A stretch of 64,000 nucleotides of DNA. It comes from Pedobacter metabolipauper (GTDB lineage Bacteria > Bacteroidota > Bacteroidia > Sphingobacteriales > Sphingobacteriaceae). The DNA lies in assembly GCF_004362715.1 (NCBI RefSeq), contig NZ_SNYC01000005.1, positions 497,781 through 561,780 on the forward strand, written 5' to 3'. The notes beneath the pieces were generated by a model. The model was not told where the DNA came from. It worked only from the letters and a program-made list of their open reading frames with translations, and ran no database searches. This document shows positions 1-9,577 of the stretch, in pieces (position 1 is the stretch's first letter; each line of letters opens with the position of its first letter). The position numbers and the translations under genes are program-made.

Positions 1-210
1 GCTACCAAAACTACCAAAGTAACAAATGCGACCCGTTACCAACAATTAACTTCACCTCAAGCATGTCAGCAATTGACTTGTAGTAATGTTGAGAAAGAAA
101 CATTCTGTGCAGTTTCTGAGTCAACAATTCTTTATTTAACTCCAGGTACTCCTAGTACAATTTGTACTACACCTGTTTCGGATGCATTTATTTATTCGAG
201 AGATCTTTAA
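1..210 (+). CDS. C-terminal fragment of a small cysteine-containing protein (DUF6520-like)
   Basis: Frame 1 is open from the first base to a TAA at 208-210, giving 69 residues of a protein that starts outside the window. The fragment has four cysteines and is rich in Thr, Ser and Gln; it has no membrane segment. Small exported Bacteroidota proteins of the DUF6520 type (about 80 residues, N-terminal signal, conserved Cys in the mature part) look like this, but the assignment is from memory and the signal peptide is not in view. It lies 90 bases upstream of another exported protein on the same strand, so the two may be cotranscribed. Confidence 0.55.
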   Translation, partial: ATKTTKVTNATRYQQLTSPQACQQLTCSNVEKETFCAVSESTILYLTPGTPSTICTTPVSDAFIYSRDL

Positions 211-216
211 GAAATG

Positions 217-251
217 AAGGGAGGAGAAGGACTAATTCCTTTTGCTCCCTT
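217..251 (+). promoter_or_regulatory. Strong imperfect hairpin between the first two genes
   Basis: AAGGGAG at 217-223 pairs with CTCCCTT at 245-251, and a second inner arm (225-231 with 237-243) extends the stem, leaving a loop of about five bases. No clear T-run follows, so it looks more like an mRNA processing or attenuation stem than a classical terminator. Function is inferred. Confidence 0.35.
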
Positions 252-300
252 CTTATAACAATAACAATTACGAGGACACTTCATACAATATTGAAATTAA

Positions 301-1356
301 ATGAGAAAAACCATATTCCTAATTTTAGCGTGTACACTTTTAAGTTTTGGTGTTAATTATTATCTATGGAAAGCTGAACAATTTAGAAGAAATATTAATA
401 ACGGGTTTCTTCGAATATATAGAATTCCTATCGCTACGCAAGCAAATAAGATAGATTTAAAATATACTTCATTCTATATTGCTGGAATTACTAATGACAC
501 TGTTTTTTTTGGAAATTCTGAAGCTCCTACATATCTATTAAAAAGTAACCTAGAATTAAAAGATACGGTTAGTCAAAATATTAAAATTATCACTAGAGAA
601 AAGATTGCTTGGCAATCGATGAAGGTAAGAGTTGAATATCCAAATTATTATATAACCGAGGGGGTAACCCCCATAAATTATTATGGGAAATTCCCAAATT
701 TAGAACCCAAAAGGATAGAAATAGGAAACAGGAGATTTGACAAACCAATTGTAATATCACCAACATCTGTAGTTTTTCGTACGCCAGATACAAAATTAAA
801 GCAGAATATTCTTATGAAAGTCAAGTTTAATAATGACAGTACCGGGATTAAAAAGAATATCCTTATGGCACAAGGGGACGGCTACTTTAGTACTGATGGC
901 GCTTTAATATTTGACGAAAAAACTCAGAAAATTGTCTATTTGTACTATTATAGAAATACATTTTCCGTACTTGATACGAATTTAAATCTAATATTAGATG
1001 GTCATACAGTAGACACAATAAGTAAGGTTAAACTATCTCTACATTATATCAGTAGCCTGAAAACTACAAAATTTGATAGCCCTCCCTTGGGAGTGAACTC
1101 CCAAGGAAGTATTTATAACAATCAACTCTTTGTACTATCAAAATTAAGAGCGGATAATGAAAACAAGCAAATGTTTAGTGAGAATTTTGTAATTGATGTC
1201 TACGCATTAAGTAATGGTTCGTATAATTACAGTATATATTTACCAAAGCTTGGACATAAAAAAATATCGAACTTCAAGGTTTATAATAACTTTATTTACG
1301 CTATATATGATACAGTTATTTATAAATTTATATATGTTTCAACGCAGCTGAAATAA
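301..1356 (+). CDS. Unknown exported or membrane-anchored beta-rich protein
   Basis: A 351-residue protein that I do not recognise. Residues 1-20 form a hydrophobic N-terminal segment followed by a charged stretch, consistent with a signal peptide or uncleaved anchor. The rest alternates short beta-type segments with Asp/Asn turns and has repeats of the kind seen in beta-propellers (for example FYIAGITNDTVFF near residue 60 and IVYLYYYRNTFSVLDTNLN near residue 200), so a propeller fold is a reasonable guess. The start at 301 is the first ATG with a good signal. The 3' end overlaps the convergent thioredoxin gene by 29 bases. The gene is strongly AT-rich yet carries two clusters of GC-rich palindromes. 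Confidence 0.7.
   Translation: MRKTIFLILACTLLSFGVNYYLWKAEQFRRNINNGFLRIYRIPIATQANKIDLKYTSFYIAGITNDTVFFGNSEAPTYLLKSNLELKDTVSQNIKIITREKIAWQSMKVRVEYPNYYITEGVTPINYYGKFPNLEPKRIEIGNRRFDKPIVISPTSVVFRTPDTKLKQNILMKVKFNNDSTGIKKNILMAQGDGYFSTDGALIFDEKTQKIVYLYYYRNTFSVLDTNLNLILDGHTVDTISKVKLSLHYISSLKTTKFDSPPLGVNSQGSIYNNQLFVLSKLRADNENKQMFSENFVIDVYALSNGSYNYSIYLPKLGHKKISNFKVYNNFIYAIYDTVIYKFIYVSTQLK
660..695. repeat. Chain of three overlapping palindromes inside a coding region
   Basis: GGGGGTAACCCCC (660-672), CCCATAA-atta-TTATGGG (670-687) and GGGAAATTCCC (685-695) share their arms, so only alternate hairpins can form at once. The surrounding gene is AT-rich. Confidence 0.6.
1085..1106. repeat. Perfect 10-bp inverted repeat inside a coding region
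   Basis: CCTTGGGAGT at 1085-1094 and its reverse complement ACTCCCAAGG at 1097-1106 are separated by two bases. It lies within the unknown exported protein gene and is unusually GC-rich for its surroundings. Confidence 0.6.
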
Positions 1357-2869
1357 GAATATCTATATCCGACGAAGACATTAAGTTATTTAATCTAGAG
1401 TAAATCCTTCCTTTTTTATCAATCATCAACAAAAAAGGTAACGCCATCACACCATACTTTTTTAATAATGGATGATAACTTTGTAGTCCATCTGTATATA
1501 AGTTAATATTCTCACCTGAAGTATAAAGTCCGGCTTTTACACTTTTAAGCCATTCGACCTTTGTTTTATCAATTGAAACACTAATAACCGAAAAATCTGA
1601 ATTCTTCCTGAACTTGGGATAAACTTCCTTTTCCATACGTTGAGAAAACTCCCTGCAAGGGATACATCCTGTATACCATATATCTAAAATTACAACCTTA
1701 CCTTTGAAATCTGATAGCTTAACTGTATCACCATTTGTATTAGGAAGTGAAAAGTTATAGGCATCTTGACCCTTTAATACTGTGGACAATCGCTGGAGAA
1801 ATTCATTTTTTATTATCAAATTTCTTGAATTATCATATGCTTCCTTTAAACATAATTCATAATCCATAGAAGATTCTTTCCTACCGAATCTTTTATATTT
1901 AGGATTTATTAACAATTGTAGATACAATCTTTCTCTTAGATCACCTGAAAAGTTAGATTTAATTAAGTTAAAAACATCAGAAATTGAAAATTCGATATTC
2001 CCTCTACTGTATACAATATAATCTTGAAGATTCATAAACATGTTCTCGAGGCTTTTATAACTCAAACTATATATACTGTCATCAAAACTAGGTTTAAGGC
2101 TAAAGTCTGACAAAAACGATTGTGCAATAATTTTTCTCTCATGAGTCGATGAAGTAGAATTATATGCTATTGAAATTAAGCCCCTTTTAGGTATGGGATA
2201 TTTCGCTAACGCATCGGCTCTTAATACATTTAACTCGTGTTCACTAATTTTATTTTTGAAATCATCAATAGGGAATGTGAGGGCTTTGCTCCATATCCTA
2301 TTTAATGAATCAATTAATAGAGGCTCTTTCATAATCCGAGAGGAGTATATTTTTATATACTGATCAAGTAAAGTTGCGTATATCAATTCAACTTCACGAC
2401 GGCACGTATATTTATCTTTACCAAATCCATCAAAAACTAAATTCACATTATCACCATGTCTACTGACTGACATATCAATATTATCATCATACCTTACTAA
2501 GTATTCCTCTGCAATAACATGGTCATCGTGAAAATAAAAGACCATTTGAGAGATCTTACCTAGTTCCTTAGAAGATTTCAAGTTTATGGTGAAATTTCCA
2601 GTATTAGTAGGATATACGGTATAGACACTTGTATTTTTGTCAATAACCCCAAATAGATACTCATGCTTATAAATCACACGAATGCTGTCTATTGGGTCAG
2701 AGTCTTTGGTTATATGCCCTGAAATACGAACTGTAGAATCAATCTGATTATACTTAACGTTACTGGCCTTTGTTATGTATGTATTCAATAAAAAGGATAA
2801 GATTAAAATACATTTACAACCGTACTTACCGAAAGTGACATTAAGCACTTCTATGAAACTAATAACCAT
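1328..2869 (-). CDS. TlpA/ResA-like thioredoxin-fold protein with large N-terminal domain
   Basis: A 513-residue protein whose C-terminal 140 residues form an AhpC/TSA-TlpA thioredoxin fold: a VKLSDFKGKVVILDIW strand leads to the redox motif C402-I-P-C405, and a cis-Pro region (MALPFLL) follows. An N-terminal hydrophobic segment (about residues 18-34) should export it; the middle 300 residues are a Bacteroidota-specific domain with no clear assignment. Such proteins are periplasmic thiol-disulfide oxidoreductases often encoded beside SusC/SusD pairs. The start overlaps the end of susD by 11 bases, indicating translational coupling. The end overlaps the convergent gene by 29 bases with no terminator visible. 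Substrate unknown. Confidence 0.85.
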   Translation of the reverse strand: MVISFIEVLNVTFGKYGCKCILILSFLLNTYITKASNVKYNQIDSTVRISGHITKDSDPIDSIRVIYKHEYLFGVIDKNTSVYTVYPTNTGNFTINLKSSKELGKISQMVFYFHDDHVIAEEYLVRYDDNIDMSVSRHGDNVNLVFDGFGKDKYTCRREVELIYATLLDQYIKIYSSRIMKEPLLIDSLNRIWSKALTFPIDDFKNKISEHELNVLRADALAKYPIPKRGLISIAYNSTSSTHERKIIAQSFLSDFSLKPSFDDSIYSLSYKSLENMFMNLQDYIVYSRGNIEFSISDVFNLIKSNFSGDLRERLYLQLLINPKYKRFGRKESSMDYELCLKEAYDNSRNLIIKNEFLQRLSTVLKGQDAYNFSLPNTNGDTVKLSDFKGKVVILDIWYTGCIPCREFSQRMEKEVYPKFRKNSDFSVISVSIDKTKVEWLKSVKAGLYTSGENINLYTDGLQSYHPLLKKYGVMALPFLLMIDKKGRIYSRLNNLMSSSDIDILISAALKHI

Positions 2870-4268
2870 TATTCTGCGTAATATTAGGGTTAGAATTAAT
2901 TTCGCTTAAGGGAATAGGATACAGAGAATCATCTGAAGTCCAATTTGGGCTTTTAGTTTGACTTAAAGTTTGATCTGTCAATTCTAATCTTTTTATATCA
3001 AACCAACGATGGCCCCATTCTGTAAAGAATTCAAGTCTCCGTTGCTCAACAATATCACTGATAGTGATTTCTCTGTTTAACTGGTCTAAGCCGGCACGTT
3101 TGCGAATTAACTCTAAATCAACTTTTGCGTCAACATTGTTTCCTACCTTTAGTCTTGATTCAGATCTGATCAGATACAGTTCGGCTAACCTTAAAACCAT
3201 TGAATATTCCGTTAAAGTCTCACTATTTCCGCCTTTAACATTGTATTTCTTCGGAAAATAGAATTTATCAGAACCTTCCATTAAACTGTCAATCCAAAAG
3301 AACTTTCTTCTATCATCTTTTGAGAAACTTTTGATTAAATTTGGACTTAATGAACTTGATTGTGTCAAAACCGGTGAGACTGTCAACTTCATATAAAATC
3401 CTTCCCAGGTATTGTAAGCTGGATTTACAGGTTTTAGCTGCCATATCGCTTCTGAACTATTCTTCAAAAAGACTTCTTGCAAATTATTAGTTAAAGAGAA
3501 TAATGAATTGGATATTACCTCACTAGATTTTTGTTCAGCTTTAACATAGTCCTTAGTATATAAATATACCCTAGCCAATAAGGCTTTCGCAGCCCACTTA
3601 TTTGGCCTGGTTCGTTCATTCGACGAATATGAATAATCGTTAGAAAGTAAAATTTCTGCATCTAACAAATCCGAAATAATTAAATCATAGACTTGGTTTA
3701 TCGGGGATCGAGAAACCTTTGAATTAATCTTATAGTCCGTAGTACTATGAAGTGGAACCGGACCATACATGTTAACCAAATTAAAATATATAAATGCTCT
3801 AATAAATTTTGCTTCTCCTGTCAATTGCTTTTTCAATGCTTCTGATACCGTAGAATATTTCTCAAGACTTTCGAGAATTAGGTTTGCGCTATAAACATAT
3901 TGATAAGGTTCTGCCCATAAATAGTAAGAAATTTTACTATTATTAGAATTCAAGGAATTTAAGAAAAACTCGTCATTCAATGCATGGCTGATAAGATCAT
4001 CTGAAGACAATGAGGTAAGGGAGGTTAGGCTGCTAGGTCCACCACTGGCAAATCCCTCACCATTCCCTGTTATCATCTGGCTATATATTCCAACTACAGC
4101 TGAAGTTGCAGACTTATCGGAGGAAAAAACATTGTTAGTGAGCTGTTGATTTTTAGGAAGATCAATTTCAATAAATTTTTTACACGCACTAGTTAATAGT
4201 GTTATAACTATTGCAACGCAAAATATTAATGAAAATCGTTGATTCTGTTTTATACTTCTGTAGTTCAT
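2859..4268 (-). CDS. SusD/RagB family nutrient-binding outer-membrane lipoprotein
   Basis: A 469-residue lipoprotein: the lipobox LTSAC places the lipidated cysteine at residue 29. The N-terminal SusD-like domain (about 40-230) and C-terminal RagB/SusD domain (about 290-469) are indicated by family phrases such as KFIRAFIYFNLVNMYGPVP, KWAAKALLARVYLYTKDY and RLAELYLIRSESRLK, and by the C-terminal ERRLEF-type helix (VEQRRLEFFTEWGHRWFD). It acts as the surface lid of the SusC transporter encoded 9 bases upstream. The ligand is not predictable from the sequence, and no glycan-degrading enzymes are linked, so a peptide or cofactor cargo is as likely as a glycan. Confidence 0.93.
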   Translation of the reverse strand: MNYRSIKQNQRFSLIFCVAIVITLLTSACKKFIEIDLPKNQQLTNNVFSSDKSATSAVVGIYSQMITGNGEGFASGGPSSLTSLTSLSSDDLISHALNDEFFLNSLNSNNSKISYYLWAEPYQYVYSANLILESLEKYSTVSEALKKQLTGEAKFIRAFIYFNLVNMYGPVPLHSTTDYKINSKVSRSPINQVYDLIISDLLDAEILLSNDYSYSSNERTRPNKWAAKALLARVYLYTKDYVKAEQKSSEVISNSLFSLTNNLQEVFLKNSSEAIWQLKPVNPAYNTWEGFYMKLTVSPVLTQSSSLSPNLIKSFSKDDRRKFFWIDSLMEGSDKFYFPKKYNVKGGNSETLTEYSMVLRLAELYLIRSESRLKVGNNVDAKVDLELIRKRAGLDQLNREITISDIVEQRRLEFFTEWGHRWFDIKRLELTDQTLSQTKSPNWTSDDSLYPIPLSEINSNPNITQNNGY

Positions 4269-4277
4269 GAAATTAGA

Positions 4278-7200
4278 TTAAAGTGAGAAATTTATACCAA
4301 AAGCATACACTCTTAATGGTGGAACACTTTTATTGTTTTGATTTTCTGGGTCTAAACCGATGTAGTTGGTGATGGTAAAAGCATTTTGTGCTTGAAAATA
4401 TACTTTGGTTTTTTTTAGTCCAATTTTAGTTGACATGGATGTCGGTATGTAATACGATAACATTATATTCTTAACCCTTATAAATGAAGCATCAGTAAAA
4501 TAATGATCGCCATCAGTTATAAATGCAGTATAAGCAGGTCTTCCTGCCTGTGTCGTGAATTTCTGAATACTAGTAAGATCACCAGGCTTTTGCCACCTGT
4601 TTAGCACATCCTTAGCTTGATTAACCGTAGTACCTGGAACACCAAAACTTATTCTATAGCTATAACCTAATTGTTTAACAAATTGAGCAAAGACATCCAA
4701 TTGAAGACCCCTGTATTTTAATGTATTATTTAAACCGCCATAAAATTTAGGATTTAAATCAATTCGTGACTGCAAATCTCCAGGATACGACCTGCCAGTA
4801 CCATCTCCATCTAGATCCTCAAATATTAATAAACCAGTGGTTGGATCTACTCCTAAAGAATGGAATTTTTTCACCGTCGATAATGATTTTCCAACGGTAT
4901 ATAGATTACCGTATCCTGAAGATTCAATATCTGGGAAATCTAAAAGTGTGTTTTTAGGAAAAGTAATATTAAAAGAAGTTTCCCATTTAAAATTTCTTTT
5001 ATTAATGTTTAGTGTATTTAGCTCCATTTCAAAACCTTTATTTTGAACTAAAGCTGGGAGATTACTCTGTACACTGAAAGCTCCAGTACTTGAAGGTAAC
5101 GAGTAACCAACGAGCTGATTTGTTGAACGGTTACTGTAATAGCCAATTGTAGTGGTAATTCTATTATTTATTAACCCAAGGTCAAGACCTATTTCTAATT
5201 TACGATTAACTTCCCAGGCGTAATCATCATTAGCTATTCTATTAATTACTAGCCCAGAAACCCCACCGTAGGGGAACGTCGTTGGATTCCATAATTCTAA
5301 GTATTGATAATCCCCAATCTGATCATTGCCTGATGAACCATAGCTAGCACGCAACTTGCCAAAAGTTAAAAACGAAAAGTTTTCACTTATAAAATTTTCT
5401 TGTGAAAAAACATAAGCCATCCCGAGTGATGAAAAGTTTGCAAACTGCTTGCCAGGTCCAAAACGGCTAGAGCCATCTCTACGCATAGTGAAATTTAAAA
5501 TGTATTTCTGTAACAAATTATAATTCAACCTGCCAAATAATGCACTATATAAATATTGCGAGTGGGTGTTACTTAAAATACTCAATGAAGCTGCGGCCTG
5601 AATATTCTCTAACATTATATCATTTGTATAGCCCCCTGCGTCTATAACTTGGTCAGCCCTTATACTTTCCTGTAACGTACCTCCGATCAATGCGCTCAAA
5701 TTTCCTTCACCAACCTTCCTACTGAAATTTATTTGGGGTTCAGTAATCCAAGTATTTATTTTAGAAGTACCAAAACTTGAAGAGGGCAAAGTAGTAGATG
5801 TTGGACTTATCGTAGTCGATGGTATAGTTCTTATTTCCGATCGAAGTACATCATTATAGCCTCCAGAGATTTTAAACTCAAGCCCATTTATAAGTTTATA
5901 TGATATTAGTATATTACTAGATAGGTTTTTTGTAGTAGCATTGTATTTTCGATACAAATCTAAATAAGGATTTCCACCTATTGATAATATATTAAGGCTT
6001 CCATCTTGATTAAACAAATTTGGCCTATTAGGTGCAAGTGTTAAAGACAAGTTAGTTACATCACTACTGCTCAATTTATCATCTATATATGAATATTGGG
6101 AAGAAAAATTAATATTTAATTTCTTGTCTATAGATTGATGATTTAAATTAATTGATGCATTCCCTTTTTTCTCTCCAAAATCTCCTGGAAATACAGTTCC
6201 TTCACTAAAATAACCTCCGTTTAGTAAAAAGGTGGTTGCTGAAGTGCCACCCGAAAGCGACGCTTGAAGATTATTGGTATTTACCGTACCACCAATAAAC
6301 TCCTTTTGCCAATCTATGTTTCTGTTTTTATCCCATATTAATTGATCAGGAGCATTCGCGACCGTTGGCACTCGATTATCGTTTGCAAAAGCCTCCTTTC
6401 TCATTGTTAAAAATTCCTCGGTATTTAGCAAACTCATAAAATGAGCTACGGAACCTATTCCCCTATAATAATTAACGTCCAAATTAGTACTTCCTGAAAT
6501 TCCCTTTTTTGTTGTAATTAGAACTACTCCATTGGCACCCCGAGATCCATATATAGCGGTTGCATCAGCATCTTTCAAAACCTCTATACTTTCAATATCA
6601 TTCGGATTTATGCTGTTCAAGGGACTTGCGCCTCTTGAAACTAAATCCCCTAAAGATGTAGCAAGTGATGTAGAATTGAAAGGCACGCCATTGAGAATGT
6701 ACAGCGGGTCATTCCCAGAAGCTATACTGTTCCTACCTCTAATTTGGACACTGAATGCTCCGCCGGGCAAACCGGATTGCTGTGTAATTACTACTCCGGC
6801 CATTCTGCCAATTAAACTTGCCAAGGGGTTACTAATTGGCTGCTTACTAATAGTCTCACTTGATACCCTTGAAATACTTCCAGTTTTTTCTTTTTCTGAA
6901 ACTCGATAATATCCAGCATTAATGCTTACTTCTTCGAGCTTCGAACTGCTCTCAATTAGTATTAATTTCCCAAGATTTTTAGATACGGAAAATTCCCTCC
7001 AATCGTATCCAATAAAAGAAATTACAATTTTCGATCTCTCATCTACATTGGAAAGAAAGAAATCACCATCATTATTTGTTTTCATAGAGATTGTAGTGCC
7101 TTTAATCGATACTGTTGCGCCTATTAAAGGTTCACCTTTTTCATTAACAACGCGTCCTGTAATGTCTATCTTATCAAAATAAGCTTGGATAGCTTCAATG

Positions 7201-7571
7201 GATGATTCTACGAATGATTTTTTATAGATATTGATGTCTTTCCCATCAATATCATAGGAAAATGGCTGCCCTGTAAAGAGATTATCCAGTGCATTTTGAA
7301 TAGAGACATTTTTCAAGTCAACAGTAACCGGCTTCGCCGCTTTCAGTTGAGCTTTAGTGAAAATAAAAAAGTAACCTGTCTGATTACTTATTTCATCCAG
7401 GACCGTCTCTATCTTTATATTTTTTCCTTTAAGCGTAATTTGTCCATACGTATTCGCACTTACTTGCATAAACGCAGCGATCAATATGATAACGGTTAGC
7501 TTCATAATCCGCAGGAAATTATTGGCATAGGGTTGCGCCTTATACCATTTTATGGTGTAAAAATTATACAT
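4278..7571 (-). CDS. SusC/RagA TonB-linked outer-membrane transporter with STN signalling domain
   Basis: A protein of about 1097 residues; an upstream ATG at 7616 would add 15 residues, and I prefer the second because the sequence from it matches usual family N-termini. In order: signal segment (LTVIILIAAFMQVSA), STN domain of about 70 residues, carboxypeptidase-D-like domain (GRVVNEKGEPLIGATVSIKG), plug (AGVVITQQSGLPGG ... VEVLKDADATAIYGSRGANG), then a beta-barrel to a C-terminal aromatic strand (FGINFSL). The STN domain is the part that contacts a FecR-type anti-sigma in the periplasm, fitting the FecR and ECF sigma genes just upstream. The 3' two thirds are clearly more AT-rich than the fecR and sigma genes. 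Confidence 0.93.
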   Translation of the reverse strand: MYNFYTIKWYKAQPYANNFLRIMKLTVIILIAAFMQVSANTYGQITLKGKNIKIETVLDEISNQTGYFFIFTKAQLKAAKPVTVDLKNVSIQNALDNLFTGQPFSYDIDGKDINIYKKSFVESSIEAIQAYFDKIDITGRVVNEKGEPLIGATVSIKGTTISMKTNNDGDFFLSNVDERSKIVISFIGYDWREFSVSKNLGKLILIESSSKLEEVSINAGYYRVSEKEKTGSISRVSSETISKQPISNPLASLIGRMAGVVITQQSGLPGGAFSVQIRGRNSIASGNDPLYILNGVPFNSTSLATSLGDLVSRGASPLNSINPNDIESIEVLKDADATAIYGSRGANGVVLITTKKGISGSTNLDVNYYRGIGSVAHFMSLLNTEEFLTMRKEAFANDNRVPTVANAPDQLIWDKNRNIDWQKEFIGGTVNTNNLQASLSGGTSATTFLLNGGYFSEGTVFPGDFGEKKGNASINLNHQSIDKKLNINFSSQYSYIDDKLSSSDVTNLSLTLAPNRPNLFNQDGSLNILSIGGNPYLDLYRKYNATTKNLSSNILISYKLINGLEFKISGGYNDVLRSEIRTIPSTTISPTSTTLPSSSFGTSKINTWITEPQINFSRKVGEGNLSALIGGTLQESIRADQVIDAGGYTNDIMLENIQAAASLSILSNTHSQYLYSALFGRLNYNLLQKYILNFTMRRDGSSRFGPGKQFANFSSLGMAYVFSQENFISENFSFLTFGKLRASYGSSGNDQIGDYQYLELWNPTTFPYGGVSGLVINRIANDDYAWEVNRKLEIGLDLGLINNRITTTIGYYSNRSTNQLVGYSLPSSTGAFSVQSNLPALVQNKGFEMELNTLNINKRNFKWETSFNITFPKNTLLDFPDIESSGYGNLYTVGKSLSTVKKFHSLGVDPTTGLLIFEDLDGDGTGRSYPGDLQSRIDLNPKFYGGLNNTLKYRGLQLDVFAQFVKQLGYSYRISFGVPGTTVNQAKDVLNRWQKPGDLTSIQKFTTQAGRPAYTAFITDGDHYFTDASFIRVKNIMLSYYIPTSMSTKIGLKKTKVYFQAQNAFTITNYIGLDPENQNNKSVPPLRVYAFGINFSL

Positions 7572-7677
7572 TTGTTTTTGGTTTAGTTGATATGCGACTA
7601 CTTGCCGATAAAGCAAAGCAATTCACACGGTTTGATCGATTGTTGCGAATTTATTGTTGCGGTCTAACTGAACTTCA

Positions 7678-7705
7678 GCTGGTTCCGGTCTCAAACGGAG
7701 CCAGC
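7678..7705. other. Hairpin between fecR and susC
   Basis: GCTGGTTCCG (7678-7687) and CGGAGCCAGC (7696-7705) form a 10-bp stem with one wobble or mismatch. The T-run lies on the plus-strand side, so it is not a canonical terminator for the minus-strand transcript from fecR; it may be a read-through attenuator or processing stem that separates susC expression from fecR. Confidence 0.4.
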
Positions 7706-7742
7706 TTCTTTTTTTCCAGGTAACCATGTATAACTATCTTTT

Positions 7743-8894
7743 TTATTCGATAACGGTTACCCTCCTTCCTTCAACTTTAAAATGTACACTACCTGTTTTA
7801 CCCAAGAGTTTCAGCACCCTTGATAATTTTGCCGAACGTCTGATACGTCCACCGATCTCAATAAGATCGGGATTACACTCATAAACTACATCCACATCAT
7901 ACCACCTGGAAATAACAGTCATTACGTCACGCAGCGAACCTTCACTGAGCACCATATAACCGTTCTTCCATGCGACAGCATTTTGAACATTAACATTAGA
8001 GACGGTGATTAACCCGTCTCCGTTTAGGGATTGTTGTCCTGGTGACAGAATTTGAGCACCAGTTTTTGCAGCGACTCCTGCAATCGGAGAGACTGGAACA
8101 ACTCTTACGGAGCCTTCCAATAGTGTTGTTTTGGTAAGCGGCTCATCACTGTACGCGCTTACATTGAAATGGGTTCCAAGAACTTGGATTTCCTGGGTTT
8201 TGGTTTTGACTATAAAAGGATGCTTTGCATCCTTTGTAACTTCAAAGTAGGCCTCGCCGCTTAATATTTCAACTTTTCGCACATTGGAGTAGGCGAAAGT
8301 TGTTGGGAGTTTTAGAAGTGTGGCGGCGTTAAGCTCTACTTGAGTGCCATCCGGCAAATCAATGTGAAATTGTCCCCCTCTTGGGGTTTCAATCGTATTG
8401 TATTCGATGTTCCCGGATTTACTTCCGGTGTTTGTAATCTTATAATTGATTCCATTAGCGCTTTTTGTGATCTCTATACCATCTTCTCTGGCAAGGATTC
8501 CATTTTTAGCATTTGAAAGATTTATTTTTTTGCCGTTTGCGAGGGTCAGCGTAGCATGATTGCCGCCAGGGTTAACATCATTCTGAAAGACTGTTATTGC
8601 TTCATTTTTTCTTCCCGGCGTGTATTCGAAAAAATAGGCCGCAATTCCAATGGTAATCAGGGCTGAAGCCGCAATGGCAAGCTTAGCCCACAAACGCGTG
8701 GGCGACTTTCTCAGCGCTTTATCTTTAACATGCTCCACTATTTCGCGCGCGCCGAGGGACAACTCCTCTTCAGAAAGTCCCACGAGCGGCTCTTTGTCGT
8801 AAATAAAATAACCCTCAACCATAGCGTGCTCTTCCGGGTTAAGTTGACCGGACTGAAGTTTTTGAAGCAGGCTGTTTGGATTAAGGTCTTTCAT
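7743..8894 (-). CDS. FecR family anti-sigma factor
   Basis: A 383-residue inner-membrane regulator. The first 65 residues are the cytoplasmic sigma-binding part, one membrane helix follows (about 66-88, LAIAASALITIGIAAYFF), then a FecR domain (GGQFHIDLPDGTQVELNAATLLKLP, about 170-270) and the C-terminal DUF4974 domain (DVMTVISRWYDVDVVYE). It is expected to hold the ECF sigma factor encoded upstream and release it when the SusC STN domain signals ligand binding. It lies 116 bases downstream of the sigma gene and upstream of susC, the usual order for this regulatory cassette. Confidence 0.94.
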   Translation of the reverse strand: MKDLNPNSLLQKLQSGQLNPEEHAMVEGYFIYDKEPLVGLSEEELSLGAREIVEHVKDKALRKSPTRLWAKLAIAASALITIGIAAYFFEYTPGRKNEAITVFQNDVNPGGNHATLTLANGKKINLSNAKNGILAREDGIEITKSANGINYKITNTGSKSGNIEYNTIETPRGGQFHIDLPDGTQVELNAATLLKLPTTFAYSNVRKVEILSGEAYFEVTKDAKHPFIVKTKTQEIQVLGTHFNVSAYSDEPLTKTTLLEGSVRVVPVSPIAGVAAKTGAQILSPGQQSLNGDGLITVSNVNVQNAVAWKNGYMVLSEGSLRDVMTVISRWYDVDVVYECNPDLIEIGGRIRRSAKLSRVLKLLGKTGSVHFKVEGRRVTVIE

Positions 8895-9010
8895 TATAGT
8901 GGCTTTATAATAACACTACAACCGAGCCCTGCCTGTGGGGACATTTTTTGTTAAAATAATGTTAAGTTATTGTACCCGAGATGAATCATCAAAGAGTAAA
9001 TGCCTGATAT

Positions 9011-9577
9011 TTAAAGAAATAATATCAGCGAATGACCCAGCCTTTTTCTAAGAATTTCCAGCGCGCGGGTCATGCGCTTTTTCACCGTCTCCTGTGGAAG
9101 GTCTAATTTGAGTGCAATTTCTTTTCTGGAGAGGTTTTCGTTCCTGCTCAGTTCAATCACTACGCGCATTGATTCGGGAAGCGTGGCAATTTCCTTGGCG
9201 ATCAGATCAGAAAGTTCGTTATGCCTGACCAGGTGATCGGCATTATCAACAGCAGTTTGCAAGTAATCCCGGAACCCATCTATATGACGCTGCTGCATTT
9301 TGCAATGTTTGAAATGGTTCCACAAACGGTTCTTGATGATCGTAAAAATAAATGGACGGAACTCTCCCGGCACATTAATTCTCTCCCGTTTTTCCCATAG
9401 ATCACAGAAAAGTGACTGGACCATATCCTTTGCAAGATCTTTATCATCAAGTTTACCATAAGAATATTTATACAGGATTAGACTATACCGTTCCATGAGT
9501 TCGACAAAGGCACCAGACTCCCCTGACCTCAGGAAGTCTACCAGTTCTAAATCAGAAAGGCTATTATAGTCACTCAT
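9011..9577 (-). CDS. ECF RNA polymerase sigma-70 factor
   Basis: A 188-residue sigma factor of the Bacteroidota RpoE/FecI-like group. Region 2 covers about residues 20-90 (LAKDMVQSLFCDLWEKRERI contains the helix that contacts core polymerase and the -10 element); region 4 covers about 125-180 with the helix-turn-helix LSRKEIALKLDLPQETVKKRMTRALE. It presumably transcribes the downstream fecR-susC-susD-thioredoxin genes, under control of FecR. A promoter-like pair lies about 110 bases upstream. Confidence 0.94.
   Translation of the reverse strand: MSDYNSLSDLELVDFLRSGESGAFVELMERYSLILYKYSYGKLDDKDLAKDMVQSLFCDLWEKRERINVPGEFRPFIFTIIKNRLWNHFKHCKMQQRHIDGFRDYLQTAVDNADHLVRHNELSDLIAKEIATLPESMRVVIELSRNENLSRKEIALKLDLPQETVKKRMTRALEILRKRLGHSLILFL

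Noticed and set aside
7678..7705. Hairpin after fecR as a true terminator
   Set aside because: The T-run lies on the wrong side for the minus-strand transcript, so it is listed only as a hairpin.
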